NCBI RefSeq assembly: GCF_026341035.1 | Contig: NZ_JAPEOQ010000001.1 | Coordinates: 1,550,001-1,614,000 of the forward strand | Direction: 5' to 3' | DNA: 64,000 nucleotides | Source of the DNA: Streptomyces sp. NBC_01016 | Lineage (GTDB): Bacteria > Actinomycetota > Actinomycetes > Streptomycetales > Streptomycetaceae | Shown here: piece after piece, positions 55,788-64,000 of the stretch | Layout: each line of letters begins with the position of its first letter | Numbering within the stretch: position 1 is the first letter of the stretch | Notes under the pieces: model-generated | What the model was told of the DNA's origin: nothing | The model's input: the letters and a program-made list of their open reading frames with translations, nothing else | Databases searched by the model: none | Translations under genes and position numbers: made by a program

Positions 55788-57104
55788 CGGGTCGGCGGTG
55801 GCTGGGGCGGTGTCCGCGCGGCCCCGCCGGATGATCAGCGACATCAGCGCCGCCGCCGCGCACAGCGCGCCCGAGGCGTACCAGACCACGTCGTACGAGC
55901 CGAAGACATCCCGCGCCACTCCACCCAGGAAGGCCACGACCGCGGCCCCCACCTGGTGCGAGGCGAGCACCCAGCCGAACACGATCGCGCTGTCCTCGCC
56001 GTAGTGCTCGCGGCACAACGCGATCGTCGGCGGCACCGTGGCGACCCAGTCCAGACCGTAGAAGACGATGAAGAACAGCATCGGCGGCCTGACCTCGGGC
56101 GCGAGCAGCATCGGCAGGAACAGCAGCGAGATCCCGCGCAGCGCGTAGTACACGGCGAGCAGCCGGCGCGCCTCGATCCGGTCGGTGAACCAGCCCGAGG
56201 CGACCGTCCCGACGACGTCGAAGACACCGATGACCGCGAGCAGCGAGGCGGCCGTGGTGATGGGCATGTGGTGGTCGTGGGCCGCGGGCACGAAGTGCGT
56301 CTTGACCAGGCCGTTCGTCGAGGCGCCGCAGATCGCGAAGGTCCCGGCGAGCAGCCAGAAGGGCCCGGTGCGGGCGGCCTTCACGAGGACGGACACGGCC
56401 CGCTTCCCCGCTCCCCGGACGGGCGCGGGCTTCGGCACGAACTCCTTTGCTCCGTACGGCTCCACACCGGCGTCGGCGGGGTGGTCGCGCAGCAGCAGCC
56501 ACACCAGTGGGACCACGGCGAGCGCCGACAGCGCCACGGTCACGGCGGCGGGCCGCCAGCCGTGCCGGTCGACGATCCAGGACAGCAGCGGCAGGAAGAC
56601 CAGCTGCCCGGAGGCCCCGGCCGCGGTCAGCACGCCGGTGACAAGCCCGCGCCGCGCGACGAACCAGCGGTTGGTGACGGTCGCGGCGAAGGCGAGCGCC
56701 ATCGACCCGCTCCCGAGCCCCACCAACACGCCCCAGTACATGACTAGTTGCCACGCAGCGGTCATCCATACGGTGAGCAGCGACCCGACGGAGATGACGG
56801 TCAGCGCGACCGCCACCACCTTCCGTATCCCGTACCGGTCCATGAGCGCGGCGGCGAACGGGGCCGTGACCCCGTACAGCGCGAGGTTCACGGACACGGC
56901 GAAGCCGATGGTGCCGCGCGACCAGCCGAACCCCGTGTCGGGATCGTGCAGCGGCTCGATGAGCAGCCCGGGCAGGGAGGCGAAGGCGGCGGCGCCGACG
57001 ATGGTCACGAAGGTCACGGCGGCCACGGCCCAGGCACGGTGGGGCCGGCGGCGTCTCTGCCGGGCGCCGTCCTGAGCCTTCGGTGGTGTCTGCGTCTCGG
57101 TCAC
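55776..57104 (-). CDS. Major facilitator superfamily transporter
   Basis: A membrane protein of 442 residues from GTG 57104 (MTETQTPPKA); a frame from ATG 57158 would leave only 16 bp to the divergent gene. Twelve hydrophobic segments in two halves, MFS motif between helices 2 and 3 (AALMDRYGIRKV) and SGWFTDRIEARRLL in the second half. It resembles the monocarboxylate/oxalate-formate branch, which fits uptake of an organic acid. Probably controlled by the divergent GlxA-type regulator. Confidence 0.87.
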   Translation of the reverse strand: MTETQTPPKAQDGARQRRRRPHRAWAVAAVTFVTIVGAAAFASLPGLLIEPLHDPDTGFGWSRGTIGFAVSVNLALYGVTAPFAAALMDRYGIRKVVAVALTVISVGSLLTVWMTAAWQLVMYWGVLVGLGSGSMALAFAATVTNRWFVARRGLVTGVLTAAGASGQLVFLPLLSWIVDRHGWRPAAVTVALSALAVVPLVWLLLRDHPADAGVEPYGAKEFVPKPAPVRGAGKRAVSVLVKAARTGPFWLLAGTFAICGASTNGLVKTHFVPAAHDHHMPITTAASLLAVIGVFDVVGTVASGWFTDRIEARRLLAVYYALRGISLLFLPMLLAPEVRPPMLFFIVFYGLDWVATVPPTIALCREHYGEDSAIVFGWVLASHQVGAAVVAFLGGVARDVFGSYDVVWYASGALCAAAALMSLIIRRGRADTAPATADPSAA

Positions 57105-57174
57105 CCGAAAAGCTTCGGCGATCCCCGCACCCGGAACGAGTGGCCCGAATGCCATCATTCGCTAGGATCGGGCC

Positions 57175-58212
57175 ATGGGACCCACGCGAGGCACCGGACG
57201 TACCCGACGGACCCGACGGCACACCCCGCACCGCATCGCGGTGCTCGCGCTCGACGGCCTCATCCCCTTCGAGTTCGGCATCCCCCAGCGCATCTTCGGC
57301 CGCGCCCGTGACGCCACGGGAGCGCGCCTGTACGAGGTGGTGACCTGCGCGGTCCGCGAGCCGGGGCGGGTGCGGACCGACGCCGACTACGCGATCCACG
57401 TGGAGCACGGCCCGGATGCCCTCGCCACCGCGGACACGGTCATCGTCCCGGCCTCGTACGAGATGGGGCCCGTCTACGAAGAGGGCCGTCTCACACCGGA
57501 GTTGGAGGCGGCGCTGGCGTGGATCCGTCCCGGGACCCGCATGGTCTCGATCTGCACCGGCAGCTACGTCCTCGCCGCGGCGGGCCTGCTCGACGGCCGG
57601 CCCGCCACCACGCACTGGGCGGACGCCGACCACTTCCAGCGCCTCTTCCCGCACATCAAGGTCGACCCCAACGTGCTGTTCATCGACGACGGAGACGTGC
57701 TCTCGTCGGCGGGCGTCGCCGCGGGCATCGACCTGTGCCTGCACCTCGTACGGCGCGACCACGGCGCCGCAGTCGCCAACGACGTGGCCCGCCGCACCGT
57801 CGTACCACCGCACCGGGACGGCGGCCAGGCCCAGTACATCGAACGCCCGCTCCCTGAGCCCCAGTTGGCGTCCACCGCGCGCGCCCGCGTGTGGGCGCTG
57901 GAGCACTTGGGCGACCCCATCCAGCTGCGCGATCTGGCCGACCGCGAATCTTTGTCCGTACGCACCTTCACCCGCCGCTTCCGGGAGGAGGTGGGCGTCA
58001 GCCCCGGCCAGTGGCTCACCGGCCAGCGCGTGGAACGCGCCCGCCACCTCCTGGAGACCTCCGGCCTCTCCATCGACGAGGTGGCCCGCCGCTCGGGCTT
58101 CGGCACGGCCCAGTCCATGCGCCAACACCTGCATACGCAGCTGGGGGTGACGCCGACGGCGTATCGGAGGACGTTCCGGGCGGGGAGTGTGGGGAGCGAG
58201 AGTGTGGCGTGA
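57175..58212 (+). CDS. GlxA-type AraC-family regulator
   Basis: A regulator of 345 residues. N-terminal DJ-1/PfpI-like domain (HRIAVLALDGLIPFEFGIPQ, VSICTGSYVLAAAGLLDGR with the Cys at the nucleophile position) and a C-terminal AraC helix-turn-helix pair (LADRESLSVRTFTRRFREEV and IDEVARRSGFGTAQSMRQH). Divergent from the MFS gene, its likely target. It lacks the island palindrome upstream. Confidence 0.9.
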   Translation: MGPTRGTGRTRRTRRHTPHRIAVLALDGLIPFEFGIPQRIFGRARDATGARLYEVVTCAVREPGRVRTDADYAIHVEHGPDALATADTVIVPASYEMGPVYEEGRLTPELEAALAWIRPGTRMVSICTGSYVLAAAGLLDGRPATTHWADADHFQRLFPHIKVDPNVLFIDDGDVLSSAGVAAGIDLCLHLVRRDHGAAVANDVARRTVVPPHRDGGQAQYIERPLPEPQLASTARARVWALEHLGDPIQLRDLADRESLSVRTFTRRFREEVGVSPGQWLTGQRVERARHLLETSGLSIDEVARRSGFGTAQSMRQHLHTQLGVTPTAYRRTFRAGSVGSESVA

Positions 58213-58240
58213 GGGGCGCGTGAGGCCCGCAGAACGTGGA

Positions 58241-58283
58241 CTGTGACGTGAATCTTCGGATCTGTCGAAGATTCACGTCACAG
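58241..58283. terminator. Perfect 18-bp stem hairpin between convergent genes
   Basis: CTGTGACGTGAATCTTCG (58241-58258), 7-nt loop, CGAAGATTCACGTCACAG (58266-58283). It lies between the stops of the AraC-type and enoyl-CoA hydratase genes. It is much more AT-rich than other terminators here. It is followed by four tandem copies of the 7-mer GTGCGGA. Confidence 0.8.
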
Positions 58284-58321
58284 TGCGGAGTGCGGAGTGC
58301 GGAGTGCGGGGTACGGGCCGC

Positions 58322-59194
58322 TCAGCGGCCCCTGAACTCCGGCCGCCGGCGCTCCACGAAGCTCGCGACGCCCTCGTTCGCGTCGTGCGTGCCCATGTTG
58401 AGTTCCTGGGCCGTGGCCTCCGCCGCGAGGGCCGTGGAGCGGTCCGAGTCGAGGGAGGCGTTGACCAGTGCCTTGGTCATGGCGAGCGCACGCGTGGGGC
58501 CCGCCGCGAGGCGTTCCGCCCACTCCCTCGCCACCTTCGGCAACTCGCCGTCCGGTACGACCCGGTTGACCAGGCCGAGCCGCTCCGCGTCGGCGGCGGG
58601 CAGCGCGTCGCCGAAGAACATCAGCTCCTTGGCGCGCTGCGGGCCGATCAGGCGGGGGAGGAGGTAGGCGCCGCCCCCGTCCGGGACGAGGCCGCGGCGG
58701 ACGAACACCTCGATGAACCGCGCCGACTCGGCCGCCAGGACCAGATCGCAGGCCAGTGCGAGGTGCGCCCCGATGCCCGCCGCCGTGCCGTTCACCGCCG
58801 CGATCACCGGCTTCTCGCAGTCCTGGACGGCGGTGATCAGGCGCTGCGCGCCGAGGCGGATCATGCGGGCCACGTCGCCCGTCACCCGCTCCCCGGCGTC
58901 CGCGCCCCCGCCCCGCAGGTCGGCCCCGGCGCAGAAGCCCTTGCCCGTCGCGGTGATCACGACGGCCCGTACGTCCGGGTCCGCGGAGGCCTCGGCGAGC
59001 AGCGAGATGACGCGTTCCCGCTGGTCCCAGGTGACGGCGTTCATGGCCTCGGGGCGGTTGAGGGTGATCCACGAGACGCCGTTGTCAGTGGCGTGCAGTA
59101 TCAATGAGTCCAAGGACTTTTCGGGTTGCGTGGCTTGTGTTGGTTGTGCGGGTTGCGTTGGTTGGGCGGGTTCTGCGGGGGAGGGCTGGGTCAT
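58322..59194 (-). CDS. Enoyl-CoA hydratase/isomerase
   Basis: A crotonase-fold protein of 290 residues with a repetitive PAQPTQPAQPTQATQ N terminus. TLNRPEAMNAVTWDQRE, the oxyanion loop TGKGFCAGADLRGGG, and NGTAAGIGAHLALACDLVLA are typical; the residue pair at the usual catalytic Glu position (RRGLVPDGGG) is altered, as in many isomerase-like members. It probably works in the same acyl-CoA route. It starts 43 bp after the acyl-CoA synthetase stop and may share its transcript. Confidence 0.87.
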   Translation of the reverse strand: MTQPSPAEPAQPTQPAQPTQATQPEKSLDSLILHATDNGVSWITLNRPEAMNAVTWDQRERVISLLAEASADPDVRAVVITATGKGFCAGADLRGGGADAGERVTGDVARMIRLGAQRLITAVQDCEKPVIAAVNGTAAGIGAHLALACDLVLAAESARFIEVFVRRGLVPDGGGAYLLPRLIGPQRAKELMFFGDALPAADAERLGLVNRVVPDGELPKVAREWAERLAAGPTRALAMTKALVNASLDSDRSTALAAEATAQELNMGTHDANEGVASFVERRRPEFRGR

Positions 59195-59237
59195 GGGGGA
59201 GCTCCGTCTTGTCGGCGGTGGAGGGGCGGCGGCCGGT

Positions 59238-61460
59238 TCAGCGGCACACGGCGAGGGCGTCGAGGGCGACCGCGCCCTGGCCGCGTGGCAGCACCATCAG
59301 CGGGTTGATGTCCAGCTCGGCGAGGTCGTCGCCGAGTTCGAGCGCCATCCGCTGCACGCGCAGGATCACCTCGACCAGCGCGTCGATGTCGACGGGCGGC
59401 GCCCCCCTGACCCCGTCGAGCAGGGCCCGCCCGCGGAGTTGGTCGAGCACGGCCCGCGCCTGGCTCTCGCCGAAGGGCGGCACGGCGACGGCGGTGTCCC
59501 GCAGCACTTCTACGAGTACGCCGCCGAGGCCGACGGTGACGGTGGGGCCGAACAGGTCGTCGCGGGTGACGCCGACGACCATCTCCACGCCCCGCTCGAC
59601 CATCTGGCAGACGAGAACGCCGTCGAGCTCGATGCCCTCGTAGCGGGCGATGTCGGTGAGTTCGCGGTACGCGTCCCGTACCTGGCTCGCGGACGTCAAT
59701 CCGACCTTGACCAGGCCGAGTTCGGACTTGTGGGCGAGCTGGGGCGCCGATGCCTTCATGACAACCGGGTAACCGACGAGGGAGGCGGCCCGCACCGCCG
59801 CCGCGGCGCTCGTCACCAGCTGCTCGCGCGGCACCCGGATCCCGTACGCCCGCAGCAGTTGCTTGGCCGCGTGCTCGCTCAGCTGGTGGCCGGGGCGCAT
59901 CAGGGCCTGTGCCTTGCGGAAGGAGGGCGAAGGTGTGCGCGGCGCCTCGTCGAAGGGAGAGACGTACGAGGCCGTGAAGCGGTGGTGGTCGAGGTAGGCG
60001 CGGACCGCGGTGATGCAGTTGGCGAAGGTGCGGAAGGTGGCCACGCGGGAGGAGCCGAGGAGGGTCGTGCGGTAGGCGTCCTCCGTACCGACGGGCGAGC
60101 CCCACACCACGCACACCAGCTTGTCCGTCTGCTCGGCCGCGTCCACCAGGTCCTGCGCCAGTTTGTCGCTCATGGGCGGGAAGGGGCCGGTGATCGGGCA
60201 GATGAGGACGCCCACGGACGGGTCGGCCAGGATCGCGTCGATGATCTTGCGGCCGCGCCAGTCGCCGACCGGGTGGCCGCCGTTGTCGACCGGGTTCGCC
60301 ACGCTCAGGTAGTCGGGTATCCACTGGTGCAGTTCGTTCTGCTTCTCCTGGGGGAGAGTCGGGAGGTGGAGGCCGGCTTCCGTGGCCAGGTCGGAGAAGT
60401 GGGCGCCGGTGCCGCCGGAGATCGAGTAGACGACGACGCCGTCGGCCTGCGGCGGCTTCGCGCGGGCCAACAGGGCGGAGGTGTCCTGGAGTTCGTCGAG
60501 TCCGTCGACGCGGATGACGCCGAACTGCCGCATGGCGGCGTCCACGACGGTGTCGGCGCCGGTGAGCTTCCCGGTGTGCGATGCGGCGGTGCGGGCGCCG
60601 GTCTCCGTCCGGCCGACCTTCACGGCGACGACCGGCACCCCTTCGCGCGCGGCCCGGTCGGCGGCGAGGAGGAAGGAGCGGCCGTCCTTGAGGCCCTCCA
60701 CGTAGCAGGCGATGGCGCCGACCTCGGGGCGTTGAGAGAAGTACGAGATGAAGTCGGCGGTCTCCAGGTCGGCCTCGTTGCCGGTCGGCGCCCAGTGGGA
60801 GAGCCGGATGCCGAGCTCTTGGAGGGAGAAGACGGGGCGGCCCTGGTGGCCGGACTGGGTGATCAGCGCGATGGCCGGCCCGTCGAGGTCCTCGCGGAAG
60901 CGCTCGAAGGCGTTGAGGTTGGTGTTCGGGCCGAGCAGCCGCAGCCCGGACCGCTCCACGGCGGCGGAGAGCCGGGCCTGCGCGGCGGCGCCCTCGCCAC
61001 CGGTCTCGGCGAACCCGGACGCGAAGGCGACGGCGAACTTCACCTTCGTGTCGGCGAGTTGCTCGATGACGGGCAGCGGATCTGCGACGAGCAGCACGGC
61101 GAGGTCGACCTGCTCGGGCAGCTCGGCGACGGAGGAGGAGCAGGGGAGGCCGAAGACCGTCTCGCGGGTGGGGTGCACCGGATACAGGCGCGCGCCGACC
61201 CGCTCCGCCCAGCCCATCAACTGCCGGGTGATGCCGGTGTTGGGCCGTCCCTCGGCGTCGGACGCGCCGACGACGGCGACGGACTCGGGCCGGAAGAACC
61301 GGTCCAGGTCCGGTACGTCGGAGTGCAGCGGGAGGCCGCTGACGTCCAGCTCTTCGGTACCGGCCCGCCCGTGCACGGCGGGTCCGGGCTGCTCACCGCA
61401 GGCGATCACGCGGGCCCGGCGGGAGTCGGTGGTCAGGGTGCCATACGTCGATCCAAGCAT
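59238..61460 (-). CDS. NDP-forming acyl-CoA synthetase (acetate-CoA ligase family)
   Basis: A protein of 740 residues with the fused layout of ADP-forming acyl-CoA synthetases: N-terminal CoA-binding Rossmann domain (ESVAVVGASDAEGRPN), succinyl-CoA-ligase-like middle (ALITQSGHQGRPVF and VVAVKVGRTETGARTAASHTG, which holds the phospho-His of the family) and C-terminal ATP-grasp domain (VVMKASAPQLAHKSELGLVKVGL). It may activate a pathway acid or recover ATP from its CoA ester. Two island palindromes lie upstream. Confidence 0.88.
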   Translation of the reverse strand: MLGSTYGTLTTDSRRARVIACGEQPGPAVHGRAGTEELDVSGLPLHSDVPDLDRFFRPESVAVVGASDAEGRPNTGITRQLMGWAERVGARLYPVHPTRETVFGLPCSSSVAELPEQVDLAVLLVADPLPVIEQLADTKVKFAVAFASGFAETGGEGAAAQARLSAAVERSGLRLLGPNTNLNAFERFREDLDGPAIALITQSGHQGRPVFSLQELGIRLSHWAPTGNEADLETADFISYFSQRPEVGAIACYVEGLKDGRSFLLAADRAAREGVPVVAVKVGRTETGARTAASHTGKLTGADTVVDAAMRQFGVIRVDGLDELQDTSALLARAKPPQADGVVVYSISGGTGAHFSDLATEAGLHLPTLPQEKQNELHQWIPDYLSVANPVDNGGHPVGDWRGRKIIDAILADPSVGVLICPITGPFPPMSDKLAQDLVDAAEQTDKLVCVVWGSPVGTEDAYRTTLLGSSRVATFRTFANCITAVRAYLDHHRFTASYVSPFDEAPRTPSPSFRKAQALMRPGHQLSEHAAKQLLRAYGIRVPREQLVTSAAAAVRAASLVGYPVVMKASAPQLAHKSELGLVKVGLTSASQVRDAYRELTDIARYEGIELDGVLVCQMVERGVEMVVGVTRDDLFGPTVTVGLGGVLVEVLRDTAVAVPPFGESQARAVLDQLRGRALLDGVRGAPPVDIDALVEVILRVQRMALELGDDLAELDINPLMVLPRGQGAVALDALAVCR

Positions 61461-61505
61461 CGGTCCGCCCGCTCCTGTGTGTCAGCGACATCTCTTGCCT
61501 GTGCG

Positions 61506-61549
61506 GCTTGTGCAGCCTGTGCAGTCGCAGCTTGTGCAGCCTGTGCAGT
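61506..61549. repeat. 20-bp direct repeat
   Basis: GCTTGTGCAGCCTGTGCAGT occurs at 61506-61525 and 61530-61549, in the leader of the acyl-CoA synthetase gene. Confidence 0.8.
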
Positions 61550-61587
61550 GCCTCGAAGTCCTCCGAGGGTCAACTGGAAATCAATAA

Positions 61588-61626
61588 CTGACGCTCTGTC
61601 AGATTACTTAACTGACGCTTCGTCAG
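61588..61626. promoter_or_regulatory. Island palindromes, sites 6 and 7
   Basis: CTGACGCTCTGTCAG (61588-61602) and CTGACGCTTCGTCAG (61612-61626), centres 24 bp apart. Both have perfect CTGAC/GTCAG arms and lie upstream of the acyl-CoA synthetase gene. Confidence 0.8.
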
Positions 61627-61719
61627 GAACAGGGCTGCACGCAAAAAGCTGGGGCGGATGTTCTGAGGGGCGTACTCGTGCCGGTGTCCCGGCGGGGCGT
61701 GGGGCTCAGGAAGGGAGGC

Positions 61720-62892
61720 TCAGGAGGGGAGTTGGGCGGCCACTGCCTTGCCGATGCGTCCGGCGTCCAGGGCCAGTTCGCGGAGCATGCCGGATATCGG
61801 GTTCGTATAGCCGGTGAAGTGGAGGCCGGGAGGTGAGGGGGTGCGCCGGGAGGGGGTGCGGGGTCTTCCGGTGGCGGGGTCCAGGACGTCCAGGTGGCCC
61901 ACCAGGTCCTGGAGGCCCTGCTGGTAGCCGGTGGCCGCGATCACCGTGTCCGGGGTGACGCGGGTGCCGTCGGAGAGGACCACCGCGTCCGCGTCGAAGG
62001 AGGTGACGGCGGCGACGGGTTCGACCTTCCCGGACCGCACGGCGTCGATGAAGCCGACGTCCTGCACCGGGATGGCGCCCTGGCGTGCCCGCGAGTAGAG
62101 GCCGGTGTCGGGGCGTTGCAGGCCCCGCGCCGACAGGTCGGGGACGCTCAGCTTGCCGAGTGGCACGGCGAGCCGGTCGACCAGGCCGACCGGCAGGCGC
62201 CGGCAGAGGATGCCGGTGCGCTGGGCGGCCCAGCCGAGCGTGGAGCGGCGCACGATGTGCGGAGCGGTGCGCACGGCGATGCGGACGCGCGCGGCGCCGC
62301 CCTCGATCAGGTCGACGGCGATCTCGGCGCCGGTGTTGCCCGCGCCGACGACGAGGACGTCCTGGCCGGTGAAGGGGTCCGGGTTGCGGTACTCGCCCGC
62401 GTGCAGCAGCTTCCCGGTGTACGTGGAGGCGCCGGGCCAGTCGGGCAGGTGCGGGGTGTGGTTGTAGCCGGTGGCGACGACCACGGCGGCCGAGGTCAGC
62501 TCGCGGCCACCGGTGGCCCGCAGCAGCCAGCCCGAATCGTCGGCGGCCCGCTCGATGCGGGTGACCTCGACGCCGGTGACGACTTCCAGGTCGTGGTGCT
62601 CGGCGTACTTCTCCAGATAGCGCACGACGTCGTCGCGGGCGACCCAGCGGCCGAAGCGGCGCGGCATCGGGAGGCCCGGGAGGCCGGAGAGGCGGCGCGT
62701 GGTGTGCAGGTGGAGGCGGTCGTAATGGCCGCGCCAGGAGGTGCCGACGCGGTCGGACTTCTCGAGGACGACGGCCCGGACGCCGTGCGCCTCGAGACCG
62801 ACGGCCGCGGCGAGTCCGCCGGGGCCGCCCCCGATGACGTACACGGGCGGGCGTTCATGGCTGCGTGCCGGTGCGTGTGGGGAGTCGGCCAT
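61720..62892 (-). CDS. FAD-dependent monooxygenase-like oxidoreductase
   Basis: A protein of 390 residues. FAD loop VYVIGGGPGGLAAAVGLEA, NADPH loop VLVVGAGNTGAEIAVDLIEG, and ATGYNHTPHLPDWPG and ATGYQQGLQDL typical of the flavin-containing monooxygenase/YUC group (CzcO-like). It could hydroxylate or carry out a Baeyer-Villiger-type step on a pathway intermediate. It is divergent from the DoxX gene with island site 8 between. Confidence 0.86.
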   Translation of the reverse strand: MADSPHAPARSHERPPVYVIGGGPGGLAAAVGLEAHGVRAVVLEKSDRVGTSWRGHYDRLHLHTTRRLSGLPGLPMPRRFGRWVARDDVVRYLEKYAEHHDLEVVTGVEVTRIERAADDSGWLLRATGGRELTSAAVVVATGYNHTPHLPDWPGASTYTGKLLHAGEYRNPDPFTGQDVLVVGAGNTGAEIAVDLIEGGAARVRIAVRTAPHIVRRSTLGWAAQRTGILCRRLPVGLVDRLAVPLGKLSVPDLSARGLQRPDTGLYSRARQGAIPVQDVGFIDAVRSGKVEPVAAVTSFDADAVVLSDGTRVTPDTVIAATGYQQGLQDLVGHLDVLDPATGRPRTPSRRTPSPPGLHFTGYTNPISGMLRELALDAGRIGKAVAAQLPS

Positions 62893-63051
62893 GTACGGAG
62901 CGTATTGCGGCGCCGGTTTGAGCGGGACCGGTCAAGACGGAAACCGGTTGCGAATTGATCACGGGCCGCGATCGGGGCCGCCCGGCCGTTGCTGCGTGCG
63001 GGGCCCTTGCGGAGGCGGTGCCGGATGGGTTGAACTGGCCTACCCGAGGAA

Positions 63052-63066
63052 CTGACGTACCGTCAG
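63052..63066. promoter_or_regulatory. Island palindrome, site 8
   Basis: CTGACGTACCGTCAG: perfect 15-bp palindrome (odd centre). It lies 24 bp before the DoxX start and 160 bp from the divergent monooxygenase start. Confidence 0.8.
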
Positions 63067-63090
63067 AAAATGGAGGAGGGGCCGGACTTC

Positions 63091-63543
63091 ATGGACGCGA
63101 TAGGGCTCAGCGGCGCCGAGTGGCTCGCCGTGCTGCGCATCGGGCTCGGCCTGTGGTGGCTGGAGAGCTGGCGGCACAAGGACAAGAAGGGCTGGTTCGA
63201 GCGCGGGACGGGGATCGCCTGGGCCGCCGATGTGGCCGGCAAGCACAAGTGGAACGCCGTGCGCAGCGGCTTCGAGGTCGTCGTGAAACCGCGGCCGAAG
63301 ACGATGGCGTACGTCGTGGTGTATGCCGAACTCGCCCTGGGGGTCGGCCTGATCCTCGGGTTCCTGACGCCGATCGCGCTGGTCGGCGGGCTGCTGCTGA
63401 ATCTGTTGTATTTCACGCTCATGATCCATGACTGGGCCGAGCAGGGGCAGAACGCGATGATGGGCCTGATCTCGCTCGTCGCGCTGTTCGCCATGTCCTG
63501 GCAGGCCTGGTCCCTCGACCACGCGATCGGACTGTTCTCGTGA
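63091..63543 (+). CDS. DoxX-family membrane protein
   Basis: A membrane protein of 150 residues from ATG 63091, which has GGAGGAGGGG 9 bp upstream; ATG 63070 lies before that site and is less likely. About four hydrophobic segments (LAVLRIGLGLWWLESW, YVVVYAELALGVGLILGFLTP, LVGGLLLNLLYFTLMI, NAMMGLISLVALFAMSW). DoxX-like proteins accompany quinone or acyl-CoA redox systems. It overlaps the next gene (GTGA). Confidence 0.82.
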   Translation: MDAIGLSGAEWLAVLRIGLGLWWLESWRHKDKKGWFERGTGIAWAADVAGKHKWNAVRSGFEVVVKPRPKTMAYVVVYAELALGVGLILGFLTPIALVGGLLLNLLYFTLMIHDWAEQGQNAMMGLISLVALFAMSWQAWSLDHAIGLFS

Positions 63544-63977
63544 GTGCTGACACCGCCGGTGCCGCCGGCGCCGACGTACGTTTCGATGTTCCCGAGCCCG
63601 ATGCCTTCACGCAGCCCTACTGGGACGCGGCCGCCGGGGGGCGGCTGCTGCTCAGGCACTGCGGGAGCTGCGGGCGTGATCATCACTATCCGCGCGAGTT
63701 CTGTCCGTTCTGCTGGAGCGAGGACGGGCGGTGGGCGGACGCGAGCGGCCGGGCCACGCTCTATACGTGGTCCGTCGTGCATCGCAACGATCTGCCGCCC
63801 TTCGGGGGCCGCACCCCGTACACCGCCGCCGTCGTCGACCTCGCCGAGGGGCCGCGGATGATGACGGAGATCGTGGACTGCGCGGAGGCCGACCTGCGGA
63901 TGGGGATGGACCTGACGGTCGACTTCCGGGAGGGCGGGGAGGGCTTCGCGGTACCGGTGTTCAGGCCTGCGGTGTAG
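63540..63977 (+). CDS. DUF35 OB-fold, zinc-ribbon acyl-CoA-associated protein
   Basis: A protein of 145 residues. Rubredoxin-like zinc ribbon HCGSCGRDHHYPREFCPFC (four Cys) followed by an OB fold (ATLYTWSVVHRNDLPPFG, YTAAVVDLAEGPRMMTEIVD). DUF35 proteins pair with thiolase-like lipid-transfer proteins, as ChsH2 with Ltp2 in steroid side-chain breakdown. Such a partner would be expected just past the right edge. GTG 63540 overlaps the DoxX stop. Confidence 0.88.
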   Translation: MSADTAGAAGADVRFDVPEPDAFTQPYWDAAAGGRLLLRHCGSCGRDHHYPREFCPFCWSEDGRWADASGRATLYTWSVVHRNDLPPFGGRTPYTAAVVDLAEGPRMMTEIVDCAEADLRMGMDLTVDFREGGEGFAVPVFRPAV

Positions 63978-64000
63978 CCGGGTGGGTCTGTGGTGGCGCG

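Noticed and set aside
58713..61817. 1034-codon open frame opposite the acyl-CoA synthetase and hydratase genes
   Set aside because: It is a shadow frame of high-GC genes: it runs through two clear genes and their promoters and shows no family motifs.
46478..63091. KstR or KstR2 boxes as the control sites of the island
   Set aside because: The repeated palindrome does not contain AACnnGTT or CAAGnnCTTG; a different regulator is needed.

Overview
The window is high-GC DNA (third codon positions almost always G or C, many GTG starts, frequent ATGA and GTGA stop/start overlaps) from the chromosome of a Streptomyces or a very close relative. The basis is a set of genes that is typical of that genus: a DmdR1-type iron regulator with an open antisense frame, a citA/pdxH divergent pair, serC, an ECF sigma factor with a zinc-finger anti-sigma, a STAS antagonist and an EF-hand protein.

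Layout. 0-9 kb: mixed housekeeping and accessory genes (SGNH hydrolase fragment, secreted beta-propeller protein, PPOX-like protein, TetR plus DrrAB-type exporter, serC, LysR/EamA divergent pair, DUF4232 lipoprotein). 8.9-19.1 kb: one tightly coupled operon of eight genes (TIGR03084-like protein, AtuA-like protein, carboxyltransferase, biotin carboxylase, acyl-CoA dehydrogenase, acyl-CoA ligase, enoyl-CoA hydratase, TetR) that looks like an acyl-CoA carboxylation route for branched or isoprenoid acids. 19.4-30 kb: citA, pdxH, a frameshifted aldo/keto reductase, an alpha/beta hydrolase, a possible structured RNA, dmdR1 and a SIS protein sharing a DasR-like site, a PAS protein, a DinB protein and a NarL-type two-component system. 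30.1-31.4 kb: a decayed IscB nuclease gene preceded by its candidate omega RNA. 31.6-36.8 kb: an ABC exporter, a 233-bp MITE-like element, a primase-like protein and a TPR regulator. 37-44.9 kb: membrane protein, substrate-binding lipoprotein, purU, ECF sigma/anti-sigma, STAS and EF-hand proteins.

44.9-64 kb is mostly a catabolic island: acyl-CoA ligases, amidohydrolase, four acyl-CoA-metabolising flavoproteins, SDR, zinc alcohol dehydrogenase, flavin reductase, enoyl-CoA hydratase, NDP-forming acyl-CoA synthetase, FAD monooxygenase, DoxX and DUF35 proteins. Almost every promoter in it carries a copy of one palindrome, CTGACGnnnCGTCAG, which makes the island look like a single regulon. No TetR-type regulator for it lies in the window.

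Two repeat systems cut across the window: a dispersed GGGGCTCTGCCCCGGACCCCG element found between convergent genes and once inside a reading frame, and many short (15-30 bp) tandem duplications next to gene ends or promoters. I saw no tRNA, rRNA or CRISPR array.
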